From Paenibacillus_V sp046244365 (GTDB lineage: Bacteria; Bacillota; Bacilli; Paenibacillales; NBRC-103111): DNA of 64,000 nt. The first letter of the stretch is position 1, and each line of letters opens with the position of its first letter. The notes under the pieces were generated by a model. The model was given only the letters and a program-made list of their open reading frames with translations. It had not been told where the DNA came from and ran no database searches. Positions 25,149 to 34,773 of this stretch are shown piece after piece. The stretch lies in NCBI RefSeq assembly GCF_046244365.1, contig NZ_CP176395.1:930001-994000 (forward strand), written 5' to 3'. The position numbers were made by a program, and so were the translations under genes.

Positions 25149-26906
25149 ATGCTGAAGCACAATCTGTTTAAACGATCCATTCAATTTAAAATAACGGTGT
25201 GGTTCTTGCTTATCCTCGTTCCGCTGGTCGTCGTCAGCCTGGTCAGCAATTACAGCTCCAGGGCGATCCTCAAGCGGCAGGTTAGCGAGCGATTGGAGGC
25301 GTCGATGGATTCGGCCGTCAAATATCTGGAGCTTATCATGCGGAATGTCGAAGAGATGTCCTTCAGCATCAGCGCAGACAAAAAAATCAACGAGGTGCTG
25401 GACGGCATGACGTCGGAGCTGTCCAACGCGAGCCTATACGAGCTTCGTATGGTGCAGCAGCAGTTTTCGGCGATCGTCAGCGTAAACCGTACGCTGCTGG
25501 ACATCGCCATTCTTCAGCGCCATACGGGAACCGCACTGACCTGGGAGAAGGGAATCGTCGACTTTTCCCGCGTGGAGGAGCAGTCATGGTACCGCGAGGC
25601 GATCGAGGCGAACGGAGGCATGATCGTCTATGTGCCGGGATCGGAAACGCAAGACGAGGACGTGTATTGGAAGAAGGAACGCCTGTATTTCATCCGTCTG
25701 ATGAACCCGTACAATCCGCAGCGGCAAGCGAACGATCTTGTTATTCTATCGCTTCACCGAAATACCATACTGGACATTATTATGCCGCTCATCCCTTCTC
25801 CGGATGCCGAAATGCTGCTAGCCTACAAAGGGAAAACCGTTTGGACCGAGCTGCCTGATACCCATGGGAGCGTCAAGCCGAGACTGATATCCTCTAAGTC
25901 TCAGCTGTCTGCTTCGGACTGGGCGCTGACGATCAGACAGCCGGAGCGCGAAATTTTAGCGCCCAGCAACAAGATTCAATATTACACGTATGCGATTACG
26001 TTCGTCAGCGTCCTGCTGGCATTGCTCGTTTCTCTGCTTGTGTACGGAAGCATTGCGAAGCCTCTCTCCAGCTTGGCCAGGCAGATGAAGCAGTTCAGCG
26101 CGGGCCATCTAGGGGCCTTCGTCCGCCACAAGCGCCAGGATGAGCTCGGTTACGTGATGAATACGTTTAACGATATGGTCGCTAAGCATAAGAAGCTGAT
26201 CGAGGAGGATTACGAGAAGGAGCTGCGTTTGGCCAAGTCGGAGTTCCAACTGCTGCAATCCCAGATCAATCCCCATTTTCTGTACAACACGCTGGACTGC
26301 ATCTATACGGTTTCGGAAGAGCACGGCGTTCAAGAAATCAGCGAGATGACGATGAATTTGGCGATGTTTTTCCGGGTTAGCCTCGGGAAAGGCGGCCGGG
26401 AATTGTTTACGGTTGCCGAGACGGTCGAGCATCTCGGATACTATATCCGCGTACAGCAAATCCGGCTGATGGACCGGTTCCGGCTGGAGGTGGACGTAGC
26501 CGAGGAGGCGCGGCGGTTTCCTCTTCTTAAGCTGCTGCTGCAGCCGCTCGTCGAGAACGCCATCGTGCACGGTTTGGAGCGGAAGCATGGCGGCGGTATG
26601 CTGTCGATTCGAGTCATGCTAAGGGAGGCGATGCTTCATATCGAGATAGCGGATACCGGCGTCGGTATGGAGCGGGGGCGGCTGCTTGAGCTGCGGCAGG
26701 CGCTCGATCAGATCCATGCGGAGCGGGTCAAGCTGGCGGTGCGGGAGGAGGGCGTGGCGGAGAAGTTTTTTGCGCTCAAAAATGTGAAGTCCCGGTTATG
26801 CCTGTATTACGGCTCCGGCGCTTCGTTTACGATCGACAGCGAAGAAGGCCGCGGAACGAAGGTCATCCTTGCCGTTCCTGTCGGCGAAACCGATCCGCCC
26901 GGATAA
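25149..26906 (+). CDS. Sensor histidine kinase, YesM type
   Basis: 585 residues from the ATG at 25149; the ribosome site GGAGG (25136-25140) overlaps an earlier ATG (25134), which rules that one out. A membrane segment at about 15-37 and another near 280-305 flank an extracellular Cache-like sensor, followed by a HAMP linker. The His_kinase domain has the phosphorylated His376 in QINPHFLYNTLD. The C-terminal ATPase domain shows QPLVENAIVHG and ADTGVGM. It phosphorylates the response regulator encoded next, and the pair probably controls the importer at 28921-32386. Confidence 0.93.
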   Translation: MLKHNLFKRSIQFKITVWFLLILVPLVVVSLVSNYSSRAILKRQVSERLEASMDSAVKYLELIMRNVEEMSFSISADKKINEVLDGMTSELSNASLYELRMVQQQFSAIVSVNRTLLDIAILQRHTGTALTWEKGIVDFSRVEEQSWYREAIEANGGMIVYVPGSETQDEDVYWKKERLYFIRLMNPYNPQRQANDLVILSLHRNTILDIIMPLIPSPDAEMLLAYKGKTVWTELPDTHGSVKPRLISSKSQLSASDWALTIRQPEREILAPSNKIQYYTYAITFVSVLLALLVSLLVYGSIAKPLSSLARQMKQFSAGHLGAFVRHKRQDELGYVMNTFNDMVAKHKKLIEEDYEKELRLAKSEFQLLQSQINPHFLYNTLDCIYTVSEEHGVQEISEMTMNLAMFFRVSLGKGGRELFTVAETVEHLGYYIRVQQIRLMDRFRLEVDVAEEARRFPLLKLLLQPLVENAIVHGLERKHGGGMLSIRVMLREAMLHIEIADTGVGMERGRLLELRQALDQIHAERVKLAVREEGVAEKFFALKNVKSRLCLYYGSGASFTIDSEEGRGTKVILAVPVGETDPPG

Positions 26907-27040
26907 TCCTTTTCATAAGCCGGTGGGGCTTTCGCTGGCACAGGAGAGTCCGGCTGCCTCTCCCTTTTTCGTTTATTACGGCCGGAAGACATTTCATTAG
27001 CGCTTCTATATGAGGGGTATCGCAGCAAGGGGGAAAGAAG

Positions 27041-28633
27041 ATGAAGCTGGTTATCGTCGAAGACGAGTTTCGCCTGCGCAGCCGGATTGCGGAAGGCATT
27101 CCGTGGGAGGAGCATGGGATCGATCTGGTCGGCGCAGCCGAGAACGGCAAAGAGGGGCTTGCCCTTGTGGAAAAGATCGGGGCGGATATCGTGCTTGCGG
27201 ACATCCGTATGCCGGTTATGGACGGGCTCGAAATGGCGGGAATTCTTCATGCGCGTTATCCGCATGTGAAGACTGTCATCCTGAGCGGACACGACGAATT
27301 CGAATATGCGCGCCAGAGCCTGCAGCTCGGCGTGCTCGATTATTTGTTGAAGCCGGCGAGCAACGAGGCGATAGCGGAAGCGGTGCTCAAAGCGGCCCAC
27401 AAGCGCAGGCAGGACTTGGAGGACATGTATAATCACGAACAGCTGCAGCACAAATGGAAAGCGCATCTTCCCCATTTGAGGCAAACGTTCTTCACCAATT
27501 GGCTTTCGGGCCGTTATGCCGGCTGGGAGGTCGTGAAGCGCGCGGACGAGCTTGCGTTGGAGCTGCCCGACCGGCCTCTGGCCGCCGCCGTTCTCGACAT
27601 GGATCCGCTGCCCGAGGGCGGAACGCGGTTTCTCTCCGGTGACCGCTCCTTGCTGCTGTTCTCCCTCTTCTCCATTGCAGAGGAGAGGCTGAAGGGCTCG
27701 ACGTCCTACTTGGTGCAGGACGATGACGGGATGACGGCCGTCGTTTTTTACGGTCTGACCGAGGAGACGAAGCAGGAGTTCTACCAGAGGATCAACAACC
27801 TCGTTGTCGATGTGCTTAGCGTCGTAAAGGAATGCCTGAAGGTGACGGCGAGTGCGGGCATCGGGTCCGTAGCGCCTACGCATGCGCTTCTCGCCGAGTC
27901 TTATCAGAAGGCGCGCCAGGCGCTGCGGGAACGTATCGTTCATGGCAACGACATCGCGATATCCTTCCGCGAGCAGCCGGATGCCATCGATAAGTGGACG
28001 TCCATGACCGAGCTGGAGAAGCCGCTCGAAACGGCGATGGATTTGGGCGACGAGGCGCAGGCGAAGCAGGTTGCCGATTCGATGGTCCGAACGGCCTTCA
28101 CGGCGGCCAGCATGCACGAAGTTCGCGAATTTCTCATTCATATAAGCGGCATTCTGAGCCGGTTTATTCATGCGCGGCAGTGGCTGCTTACGGATATCGC
28201 CAAGGAGGACTATCCGTTTTTCGAAAATTTGGGGCAGCTCGTGACCAAGGAGCAAATCCGGGAATGGGTGGTCCGAATGATCGGACGAATATGCCGGTAC
28301 GTCAACGACAACCGAAAATCGAGCACCCGGCAAACCGTAGTCGAGATTCTCAAAATCATAGACGAGCGGCTGCAGGAAGAGATCAGCTTGTATAAGATTT
28401 CCGAAGACTTGTATTTGAACGCCTCCTATTTAAGCAGGCTATTTAAAGAAGAGATGGATATTTCCTTCAGCGACTACCTGCTTCAGCGCCGTATGGAAAG
28501 GGCGAAGCTGCTGCTCGTGCAAGGCTGCAAGGTCTATGAGGCGGCTGAGCAAAGCGGCTTCAAGCAGGTTAATTATTTTTCCAAGACGTTCCAGAAATAT
28601 TGGGGAGTCAAGCCTGGGGAACTGAATAAATGA
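27041..28633 (+). CDS. Response regulator, YesN type (receiver plus AraC DNA-binding domain)
   Basis: 530 residues. The N-terminal receiver has the acidic pocket (VIVEDE), phospho-acceptor Asp54 in LADIRMPVMDGL and the conserved Lys in LLKPAS. A middle region of about 250 residues separates it from the C-terminal AraC domain (YKISEDLYLNASYLSRLFKE; YEAAEQSGFKQVNYFSKTFQ). AAGGGGGAAAG precedes the ATG. It forms a two-component system with the kinase 134 bp upstream. Confidence 0.93.
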   Translation: MKLVIVEDEFRLRSRIAEGIPWEEHGIDLVGAAENGKEGLALVEKIGADIVLADIRMPVMDGLEMAGILHARYPHVKTVILSGHDEFEYARQSLQLGVLDYLLKPASNEAIAEAVLKAAHKRRQDLEDMYNHEQLQHKWKAHLPHLRQTFFTNWLSGRYAGWEVVKRADELALELPDRPLAAAVLDMDPLPEGGTRFLSGDRSLLLFSLFSIAEERLKGSTSYLVQDDDGMTAVVFYGLTEETKQEFYQRINNLVVDVLSVVKECLKVTASAGIGSVAPTHALLAESYQKARQALRERIVHGNDIAISFREQPDAIDKWTSMTELEKPLETAMDLGDEAQAKQVADSMVRTAFTAASMHEVREFLIHISGILSRFIHARQWLLTDIAKEDYPFFENLGQLVTKEQIREWVVRMIGRICRYVNDNRKSSTRQTVVEILKIIDERLQEEISLYKISEDLYLNASYLSRLFKEEMDISFSDYLLQRRMERAKLLLVQGCKVYEAAEQSGFKQVNYFSKTFQKYWGVKPGELNK

Positions 28634-28640
28634 ACGAGAG

Positions 28641-28669
28641 AACCGTGCCGCGAGGCGCGGTTTTTTTTG
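28641..28669 (+). terminator. Terminator after the YesM/YesN operon
   Basis: AACCGTGCC-GCGA-GGCGCGGTT is a tight hairpin with one G-U pair and a T8 tract, starting 8 bp after the stop codon. Confidence 0.88.
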
Positions 28670-28849
28670 AAAGTGGACAAGGACAGCGGTGTATTACCTC
28701 CCACACGCACAAACGTATAGTCATGCACCAAAGGACCGTCCGTGATTTCCGTATGCCTGGCAGTCCCCTTCAAGCCGGCTGGCGTAGGCCTTCAAAGCAC
28801 AGACCTGCGGAAGTCATGAAACTATCATTCGAGGTCATCGCCGTATAGT

Positions 28850-28863
28850 AGGAAACGCTTTCT
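28850..28863. promoter_or_regulatory. Possible catabolite-responsive element (cre-like)
   Basis: AGGAAACGCTTTCT keeps the cre core G-N-A-A-N-C-G-N-T-N-N-C but has A and T instead of T and A at the ends. It lies about 60 bp before the ABC operon start, a normal place for CcpA control. Confidence 0.35.
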
Positions 28864-28920
28864 TAAGGGGCTATGATGATAGCAGAAAGCAAGACGACTT
28901 CATGTTAGGAGAGTGACGGG

Positions 28921-29865
28921 ATGCAGACACAGCTTGACATAGGCGCTCCCAAACGGACGAAGCGACGATGGGCCAAGCACTGGAGCAGCTATTGGGATTT
29001 GTACTTGATGTCGGTGCCGGGGCTGGTTTTTCTGCTCCTATTCAAATACATTCCCATGTACGGCGTGGTCATCGCCTTCAAGGATTACAACATTATACAA
29101 GGCGTGATGAAGAGCCCCTGGATCGGTCTCGAGCATTTCCGCACGCTGTTCGCGTTCGACGAGTTCCCCCGAATTATCCAAAATACGCTGATTATCAGCG
29201 TGATGAAGCTGTTTATCGGATTTCCGGCGCCGATCGTATTGGCCATATTGATCAATGAGCTGAGACTGGCAGTATTTAAGCGGTCGATTCAAACGATTAC
29301 GTACATTCCCCACTTCATCTCATGGGTGGTTATCGGCGGTATTTGCGGAGACCTGCTGTCGCCGAGCTCGGGGATCGTCAATACGATCATCCAATGGTTC
29401 GGCGGGGAGCCGATTTTCTTCATGGTCGACCTGAAGCTGTTCCGCTGGCTGCTCGTATTCTCCGACATTTGGAAGGAAGCGGGCTGGGGAGCGATCGTGT
29501 ACTTGGCCGCCATCGTCGGCATTAACGGCGAGCTGTACCAAGCGGCGATCGTGGACGGCGCGAGCCGGTACCGGCAAATATGGCATATCACGCTGCCGGG
29601 TCTACGGACGACCATCGTCATTTTGCTGCTGCTGCGCATCGGCCATCTGCTCGACGCCGGGATGGAGCAGGTGCTCATGATGTATAACACGTCCGTTTAC
29701 GAGGTGGCGGATATCATCGATACCTACGTATACCGCGTCGCGTTCGGCAAGATGGAGTTCGGCATCACCGCCGCTGCAGGGCTGTTCAAGTCGGTGATAG
29801 GCTGTATCTTACTCGTCATCGCCAACCGGTTCGCCAGAAGAATGGGAGAAGAGGGGATATACTGA
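28921..29865 (+). CDS. ABC transporter permease, LplB type
   Basis: 314 residues with six membrane segments and the EAA loop (GELYQAAIVDGASRYRQIWH). This is the LplB/YtcP-type inner-membrane permease that works with long (about 500-residue) binding lipoproteins. TAGGAGAGTG precedes the ATG. Its stop overlaps the start of the next permease (TGATG), showing coupled translation. It lies downstream of a YesM/YesN pair, the usual arrangement for regulated oligosaccharide import. Confidence 0.93.
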   Translation: MQTQLDIGAPKRTKRRWAKHWSSYWDLYLMSVPGLVFLLLFKYIPMYGVVIAFKDYNIIQGVMKSPWIGLEHFRTLFAFDEFPRIIQNTLIISVMKLFIGFPAPIVLAILINELRLAVFKRSIQTITYIPHFISWVVIGGICGDLLSPSSGIVNTIIQWFGGEPIFFMVDLKLFRWLLVFSDIWKEAGWGAIVYLAAIVGINGELYQAAIVDGASRYRQIWHITLPGLRTTIVILLLLRIGHLLDAGMEQVLMMYNTSVYEVADIIDTYVYRVAFGKMEFGITAAAGLFKSVIGCILLVIANRFARRMGEEGIY

Positions 29866-30734
29866 TGGTCAAGCAAACCAGCGGCGAGAAGCTGTTTCAT
29901 ACCGCCAATCATGTGTTCATGACGGTGCTTGGCCTGTCGATGCTGTTTCCTTTCGTACACATTCTGGCTAAGTCGCTCAGCGACGACAGCTACGTATTGG
30001 CGAAGGAAGTTACGCTGCTGCCGAAGGGCTTTCATCTAGGCTCGTTTGAATATGTGCTGAATAACAAGCAATACTTGCTGTCCTTTGGAAACTCCGTGTT
30101 CATCACGGTTGTGGGGACTCTGCTGAGCATGATCATTACGATCATGGCCGCGTATCCGTTGTCGAAGCAGGGGATGCCCGGCAAACGCGTCATTATGCTG
30201 CTGTACGTCATCACCATGTTTTTCAGCGGCGGTATCGTGCCTACGTATTTGGTGGTTAGGGAACTCGCCTTGACGAATACGCTGTGGTCGCTCATTTGGC
30301 CCACCGTGTTGGTGCCGTTCAACCTCATCCTGCTGCGAAGCTTCTTCTCCTCCATACCCGAGGCGCTTGAGGAATCGGCCAAAATGGACGGAGCCACCCA
30401 TACGCGAACGCTGATTTCGATATACTTGCCGTTATCGCTGCCTTCCATCGCAACCGTTTCGATGTTCTACGCGGTCATGTACTGGAACAACTTCTTCAAT
30501 GCGCTCATGTATATCACTGACCGTAAGCTCATTCCGCTTCAGGTGTATTTGATGCAAATTATCCAGGATGAAAGCAACGTCAGCATGAGCGACGTGGAGG
30601 CTTTGATGCACAGCGCTCCGGAATCGATCCGGGCCGCGACAATCATTTTGGCAATCGTGCCTATCCTGATCGTTTATCCGTTCGTGCAAAGGTTTTTCGT
30701 TCAGGGCGTCATGTTGGGAGCGGTCAAGGGCTGA
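29865..30734 (+). CDS. ABC transporter permease, LplC/YtcP type
   Basis: 289 residues, six membrane segments, EAA loop (PEALEESAKMDGATHTRTLI) and the family C-terminus FVQGVMLGAVKG. It overlaps the stop codon of the preceding permease by one base and forms the channel with it. GGAGAAGAGGGG lies upstream. Confidence 0.93.
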   Translation: MVKQTSGEKLFHTANHVFMTVLGLSMLFPFVHILAKSLSDDSYVLAKEVTLLPKGFHLGSFEYVLNNKQYLLSFGNSVFITVVGTLLSMIITIMAAYPLSKQGMPGKRVIMLLYVITMFFSGGIVPTYLVVRELALTNTLWSLIWPTVLVPFNLILLRSFFSSIPEALEESAKMDGATHTRTLISIYLPLSLPSIATVSMFYAVMYWNNFFNALMYITDRKLIPLQVYLMQIIQDESNVSMSDVEALMHSAPESIRAATIILAIVPILIVYPFVQRFFVQGVMLGAVKG

Positions 30735-30871
30735 ACGGATCAAGGAGGCTGGACGGCAGGGCGGGAGCTCTGCACCGATTCGTCTGTCGTCGAGTCTCCA
30801 AAGAGCAGCGCGGTCAAGGGGATATCCCTCGACATAGAGCAATATAGTATAATCAAATGGGAGGTTACACA

Positions 30872-32386
30872 ATGAAAAAGAAAGCGACTGTTCTCACGGC
30901 TGGCACGCTGACGCTGGCGCTGGCGCTAACAGGCTGTTCGACAGGCTCATCCCCAAAAACGGCTGCGACCGGTTCCGAAAAGCCGGCTGCGACAAGCTCG
31001 GCCGCACCGGTAAAGAAGGAAATTAAATACATCGCGCCGTATAATCCGGCAACCGATACGTTCAAGGACGGATTGAACATCAACAACAACCCGATCATCA
31101 AGTATCATCGCGAGAAATCCGGCATCGACGTTCAGATTGAAGTGCTGCCAAGAGAGAATCCTTCCCAAAAAATATCGCTTATTCTTGCTTCCGGCGACGT
31201 GCCGGACTGGATTCCTTTCGGCTCGAAGGAGGATTATTTCAAGCTGGCGAAGCAAGGTGCGTTCCTTCAGCTCGACGAGCTCATCAAAAAAGCGCCGAAC
31301 TATCAGAAGCTGGTAACGCCGGAGCAGCTCGACGCCGCACGCGTGGACGGCAAGCTGTATGCTTTCGTCTACCCGCAGACGGCAACCGTCGCACGGGGCG
31401 TGCTGATCCGCAGCGACCTTCTGCAGGAGCTGAATTTGAAGCAGCCGAATACCCTCGACGAATACGTGCAGGTATTTAAAACGATCAAGGAGAAGAAGGG
31501 CATTACGCCGCTTACGGCCGCTTCCTCCGGAGAGGACTTCGATAGTTCGCTTTCCGCCTTCGCAGGGGCATTCGGCGTCGGCACGACCACGGTTGTCAAG
31601 AACGGGAAGCTGGAATTCAGTTACGTACAGCCAGAGTACAAGGAATACTTGACATTCCTGAAGATGCTGTTTGACGAAGGGCTTCTCGACAAGGAATTCC
31701 CGGTTCTCAAGACGAACAATCTGACGGAAAAAATGATTGCAGGGAAAGCCGCTGCCGCCGTCATCAGCTGGTGGGACGCCAAAACGATTACCGATACGCT
31801 CGCTACAAAAATTCCGAATGCGAAGGTCGACTATCAAAATCTGCCGGTCGGTCCTAAGGGACTGTCGGGCATGATTCAGGAAGTGCCGATCGCACGCTAT
31901 TCCGTTATTCCGAAGGGCGCGAAAAATGCGGAGGCCATGGTAGAATACCTGAACTATATTTCGTCTCCGGATGCGCTTAAGGTGCAGGATTTCGGCTTTG
32001 AGGGAACCAATTACAAGATGGAAAACGGAAAACCCGTACAGACTATTGCGCAAAGCAACGAGATCGGCTGGCGCATTATGTATCAGCTGATGGATACGAA
32101 GGAGAACTTCAGCAACCGATTGGTCAGCAAAGGATTCACGCCGTACTATAATTCCCTCGTCGACGATAAACAAGTGAAGGAAGAAACCTTCTTCGCGCCG
32201 CCGATCGACGGTTACGACAAGAAGCTGTCCGAGTTGAGAACGTTCAAGAACGAGAATGTGGTCAAATTTATCGTGGGCAACCGCGATCTGAAGGAATTCG
32301 ACAAGTTCGTCGAGGAATTCAACGCGCGCGGCGGCAAAACGGCGATCGACGCGATGAACAACGAGTATTTTACGAAAAAGAAATAA
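30872..32386 (+). CDS. Extracellular sugar-binding lipoprotein, LplA/YtcQ type
   Basis: 504 residues from the ATG at 30872, which has GGAGG upstream; an earlier ATG (30857) overlaps the ribosome site. The lipobox LTGC gives a lipidated cysteine near residue 22, followed by a Ser/Ala/Thr-rich tether. The rest is the large solute-binding fold found with LplB/LplC permeases. It lies 137 bp after the permease genes in the same direction. The ligand is unknown; relatives bind pectin- or xylan-derived oligosaccharides. Confidence 0.92.
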   Translation: MKKKATVLTAGTLTLALALTGCSTGSSPKTAATGSEKPAATSSAAPVKKEIKYIAPYNPATDTFKDGLNINNNPIIKYHREKSGIDVQIEVLPRENPSQKISLILASGDVPDWIPFGSKEDYFKLAKQGAFLQLDELIKKAPNYQKLVTPEQLDAARVDGKLYAFVYPQTATVARGVLIRSDLLQELNLKQPNTLDEYVQVFKTIKEKKGITPLTAASSGEDFDSSLSAFAGAFGVGTTTVVKNGKLEFSYVQPEYKEYLTFLKMLFDEGLLDKEFPVLKTNNLTEKMIAGKAAAAVISWWDAKTITDTLATKIPNAKVDYQNLPVGPKGLSGMIQEVPIARYSVIPKGAKNAEAMVEYLNYISSPDALKVQDFGFEGTNYKMENGKPVQTIAQSNEIGWRIMYQLMDTKENFSNRLVSKGFTPYYNSLVDDKQVKEETFFAPPIDGYDKKLSELRTFKNENVVKFIVGNRDLKEFDKFVEEFNARGGKTAIDAMNNEYFTKKK

Positions 32387-32400
32387 GCTTTGCGGCTGCC

Positions 32401-32432
32401 AACCCCTCACCTGCTCCGGGTGCGGGGTTTTC
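32401..32432. terminator. Hairpin between convergent lipoprotein and YitT genes
   Basis: AACCCC-T-CAC pairs with GTG-C-GGGGTT around an 8-base loop, followed by a short T run. It lies just after the lipoprotein stop and overlaps the 3' end of the minus-strand YitT gene. Confidence 0.55.
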
Positions 32433-33015
32433 GTTTCCATTTCATCGTGCACAAACTTGTCGCGATGCCGCCGGCCGTGATCGAAACGATAGAAAGCAGC
32501 AAGGTTTCCGCAGATAAGAGAAGGCCGCCCAGACCGACGACGATTCCGTCAATCATAAAGACGATAATGCCGACATTTACTTTGACGATTTTCTTTAGCA
32601 AATGGGCCAGCAAATCGGTGCCTCCCGTACTCGCGCCGTACCTCAGCATGGCTCCGATTCCGCACCCTATCATCCATCCTCCTAGCGCGGAGCTGCTGAA
32701 CGGCGTCAATTCGACATCGTACAGGAAGTAGTATTGCAGCGGCTCCAGCAGGTCGATCAAATAGGAGGAAAGCAGCAGCCCATGCAGGCTGTTATACAGA
32801 GCGTCGCGATCATAAAACCAGCCGAGCGTGAAAATGGGGATGCTGAAAAGCAGCATGAGCAAGCCTATTTTGGCCCCGAATATGTAGTTGGCGATTAGCG
32901 AAACGCCGAGGATGCCTCCGTCCAGCACCATGAACGGTACCAGGAAAAAGTTGATTCCGACGGCGATCAGCAGGCTTCCGGCAACGGTTACGGCGAGTCT
33001 TTGCAGCGACAGCAA
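32407..33015 (-). CDS. YitT-family membrane protein (DUF161), short form
   Basis: 202 residues with five or six hydrophobic segments and the YitT signature (VLDGGILGVSLI near the N-terminus; YGASTGGTDLLA later). Family members are usually about 280 residues and end in a cytoplasmic DUF2179 domain, which is absent here. The start is TTG at 33015 with GGGGAG about 9 bases upstream; no better ATG is in frame. The function is unknown. It is convergent with the ABC operon and stands alone. Confidence 0.82.
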   Translation of the reverse strand: MLSLQRLAVTVAGSLLIAVGINFFLVPFMVLDGGILGVSLIANYIFGAKIGLLMLLFSIPIFTLGWFYDRDALYNSLHGLLLSSYLIDLLEPLQYYFLYDVELTPFSSSALGGWMIGCGIGAMLRYGASTGGTDLLAHLLKKIVKVNVGIIVFMIDGIVVGLGGLLLSAETLLLSIVSITAGGIATSLCTMKWKRKPRTRSR

Positions 33016-33091
33016 TCCGACCAGCTCCCCTAGGAAAGAAAGGCATGTCTCATGTATATGCAGCGCCTTCGCTCAACTTCCTAAAAATGGA

Positions 33092-33118
33092 ACAAAAAAA
33101 TAACGGTACAAAAAAATA
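33092..33118. repeat. Short direct repeat ACAAAAAAATA, period 16
   Basis: ACAAAAAAATA occurs at 33092-33102 and 33108-33118 in the spacer between the divergent YitT and LamG genes. Such phased A tracts often bend DNA in promoter regions. Confidence 0.4.
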
Positions 33119-33230
33119 CATGGCGATGCGCAAATCGTGCATGTAAAAACAAGCTATCGCCTCGTATGCTTGAAGTAAGCCGAAAGCGGCCGGGCGTGCG
33201 AGAAACCTACGCAAGGGGGATGTCTGATCC

Positions 33231-33989
33231 ATGAATCAGCTTCAAAAAGCAGTGCTTTCAACGGACGGTTTGATCAGCTTTTGGGACTTTCACGAGCCGG
33301 CAGGGACGGAGCGGGAGGCTTACGGGCCGCATGCTTACCGGCTGCTCGAAATGAACGGGCCGATCCGGCGGGAAGATGACGGGGTATTCGGCTCGCATGC
33401 GGCCAGGCTGGAATTCGGACAATGGTTCCGCATTCCACGCGAATCGTGCCCGGCGCTTAATCTTCACGGACCGGGCAGCCAGGTGACGGTAGCGGCATGG
33501 CTGAAGTGGGGGGAATCGCACTATAAGGGCTGCGAAGCGGTAGCCGGCATGTGGGACGAATCGCGGCTTAAACGGCAGTACTGCCTGTTCTTGAATCTTC
33601 GGATCTGGAACAGCGCCGAGCAGGTATGCGGCCATGTTTCTTCGGTCGGCGGACCGACGCCCGGCTATGAGTACTGCATGGATTCGGCCATCGGCTCGAC
33701 GCCCGTTACGCGGGACGAATGGCATCTGGCGCTCTTTACGTACGACGGCGCTTATGCCAAAGCCTATCTCGACGGCAGGCTGGACGAGCGCGAGCGGTTT
33801 AACCCGTACCGGTACGGGGGCGGGTTGTTCGACGGGGGTGCCGACGGCGCCGATTTTACGGTCGGCGCCGTCGACCGGTCCGGCGAGCCCGGCAATTTCT
33901 TTACCGGCTCGCTCGGCGGGCTTGCCGTATTCGACCGCGCGCTGACGGCCGACGAAATCGCCGGTCTCGCCGCTGAGACGCTGCGGTAG
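33231..33989 (+). CDS. LamG-like (concanavalin A fold) domain protein
   Basis: 252 residues, nearly all one LamG/Laminin_G_3 jelly-roll domain: an N-terminal strand with LISFWDF, a core with VTVAAWLKW, and an ending NFFTGSLGGLAVFDRALTAD, a hallmark of this fold. There is no signal peptide, which is odd because most LamG proteins are secreted. AAGGGGGATG precedes the ATG. It is a probable carbohydrate-recognition protein; no catalytic residues are recognisable. Confidence 0.82.
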   Translation: MNQLQKAVLSTDGLISFWDFHEPAGTEREAYGPHAYRLLEMNGPIRREDDGVFGSHAARLEFGQWFRIPRESCPALNLHGPGSQVTVAAWLKWGESHYKGCEAVAGMWDESRLKRQYCLFLNLRIWNSAEQVCGHVSSVGGPTPGYEYCMDSAIGSTPVTRDEWHLALFTYDGAYAKAYLDGRLDERERFNPYRYGGGLFDGGADGADFTVGAVDRSGEPGNFFTGSLGGLAVFDRALTADEIAGLAAETLR

Positions 33990-34007
33990 CGAACGGGAAA
34001 GCGGGAC

Positions 34008-34057
34008 AAAAGGGCTGCTGCGGAGCCCCCTAAAAGGGGCGGTATGCAGCCCTTTTT
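34008..34057. terminator. Long bidirectional terminator after the LamG gene
   Basis: AAAAGGGCTGC (34008-34018) pairs with GCAGCCCTTTT (34046-34056), with an inner GCCCC/GGGGC stem. T runs are present on both strands. Confidence 0.8.
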
Positions 34058-34205
34058 GACGTGCGGCCGCTAACGGGTAGTCTTTTATTTTTTTGCAGAA
34101 GGGAAAAGGAGGGAGAATCACGAACTAATTTAGGATGGAAAAAACCACCGGAGCAGTTCCGGAGCTTGTTCATCCTCATTAAGAAAAAGCAGAGGTGCCG
34201 TCATC

Positions 34206-34730
34206 GTGAGCGAATTCAGCGAAAGCTATCATTTGAAAACCAATCGTCAAGAAGCCGTTATCCATCTTCTGAAAGAATCGGGAAACGAAGGCTACGTATT
34301 TGAGGAGAGCAACGGATGGGTTACATTTGTGACTAAAGGGAAAAGATTTAAACCAAGCCCTTCGGTTGTTTTCTATAACCCCGGATTGTTAATTCATTAC
34401 GTCTATGCTGAGGATCACGGATGGGAACTGAAAATATTCGATAAAGACGAGCTTGTCTTCGACTATAAGTGCGACTGGACGGACGATTTGACTATTGAGA
34501 AGCATGTGTATGATATCGACATCATAAAAGATTTGATTCTCGAACAAGGCAACTCGATAGAGAACGTAGAGGATTTATTTGATTGCAAGAGCCGGGGAGG
34601 GCTGTTGGATCAAACTTCGCCCGCTTACCTTCTTGCCGGACAAATAGGACTAAGCTATTTTGAATGGATTTCGGTTGATTATCTGGAAGGAAGAGAGCTG
34701 GAAGACAATATTGTCGTTGTAGACGCATAA
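34206..34730 (+). CDS. Hypothetical protein
   Basis: 174 residues; family not recognised. The sequence is rich in Asp, Glu and aromatic residues, alternates strands and helices, and has no signal or membrane segment. This acidic soluble profile resembles immunity proteins of toxin systems, but no toxin gene is nearby and the resemblance is only general. The start is GTG at 34206 with AGAGGTG upstream. The gene and its downstream partner are visibly AT-richer than their neighbours and lie between two strong terminators, so they may have been gained together. Confidence 0.7.
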   Translation: MSEFSESYHLKTNRQEAVIHLLKESGNEGYVFEESNGWVTFVTKGKRFKPSPSVVFYNPGLLIHYVYAEDHGWELKIFDKDELVFDYKCDWTDDLTIEKHVYDIDIIKDLILEQGNSIENVEDLFDCKSRGGLLDQTSPAYLLAGQIGLSYFEWISVDYLEGRELEDNIVVVDA

Positions 34731-34773
34731 TTCCATTCAACCGCAACATGACATGGCAGAGGAGATAGACATA

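Noticed and set aside
26807..28333. A 508-codon open frame on the minus strand
   Set aside because: It is antisense to the YesM/YesN genes, has no ribosome site and reads as a low-complexity Arg/Leu/His-rich product, a GC-codon shadow.
30947..32452. A 501-codon open frame on the minus strand
   Set aside because: It mirrors the second binding lipoprotein gene and has no start signal or recognisable domain.
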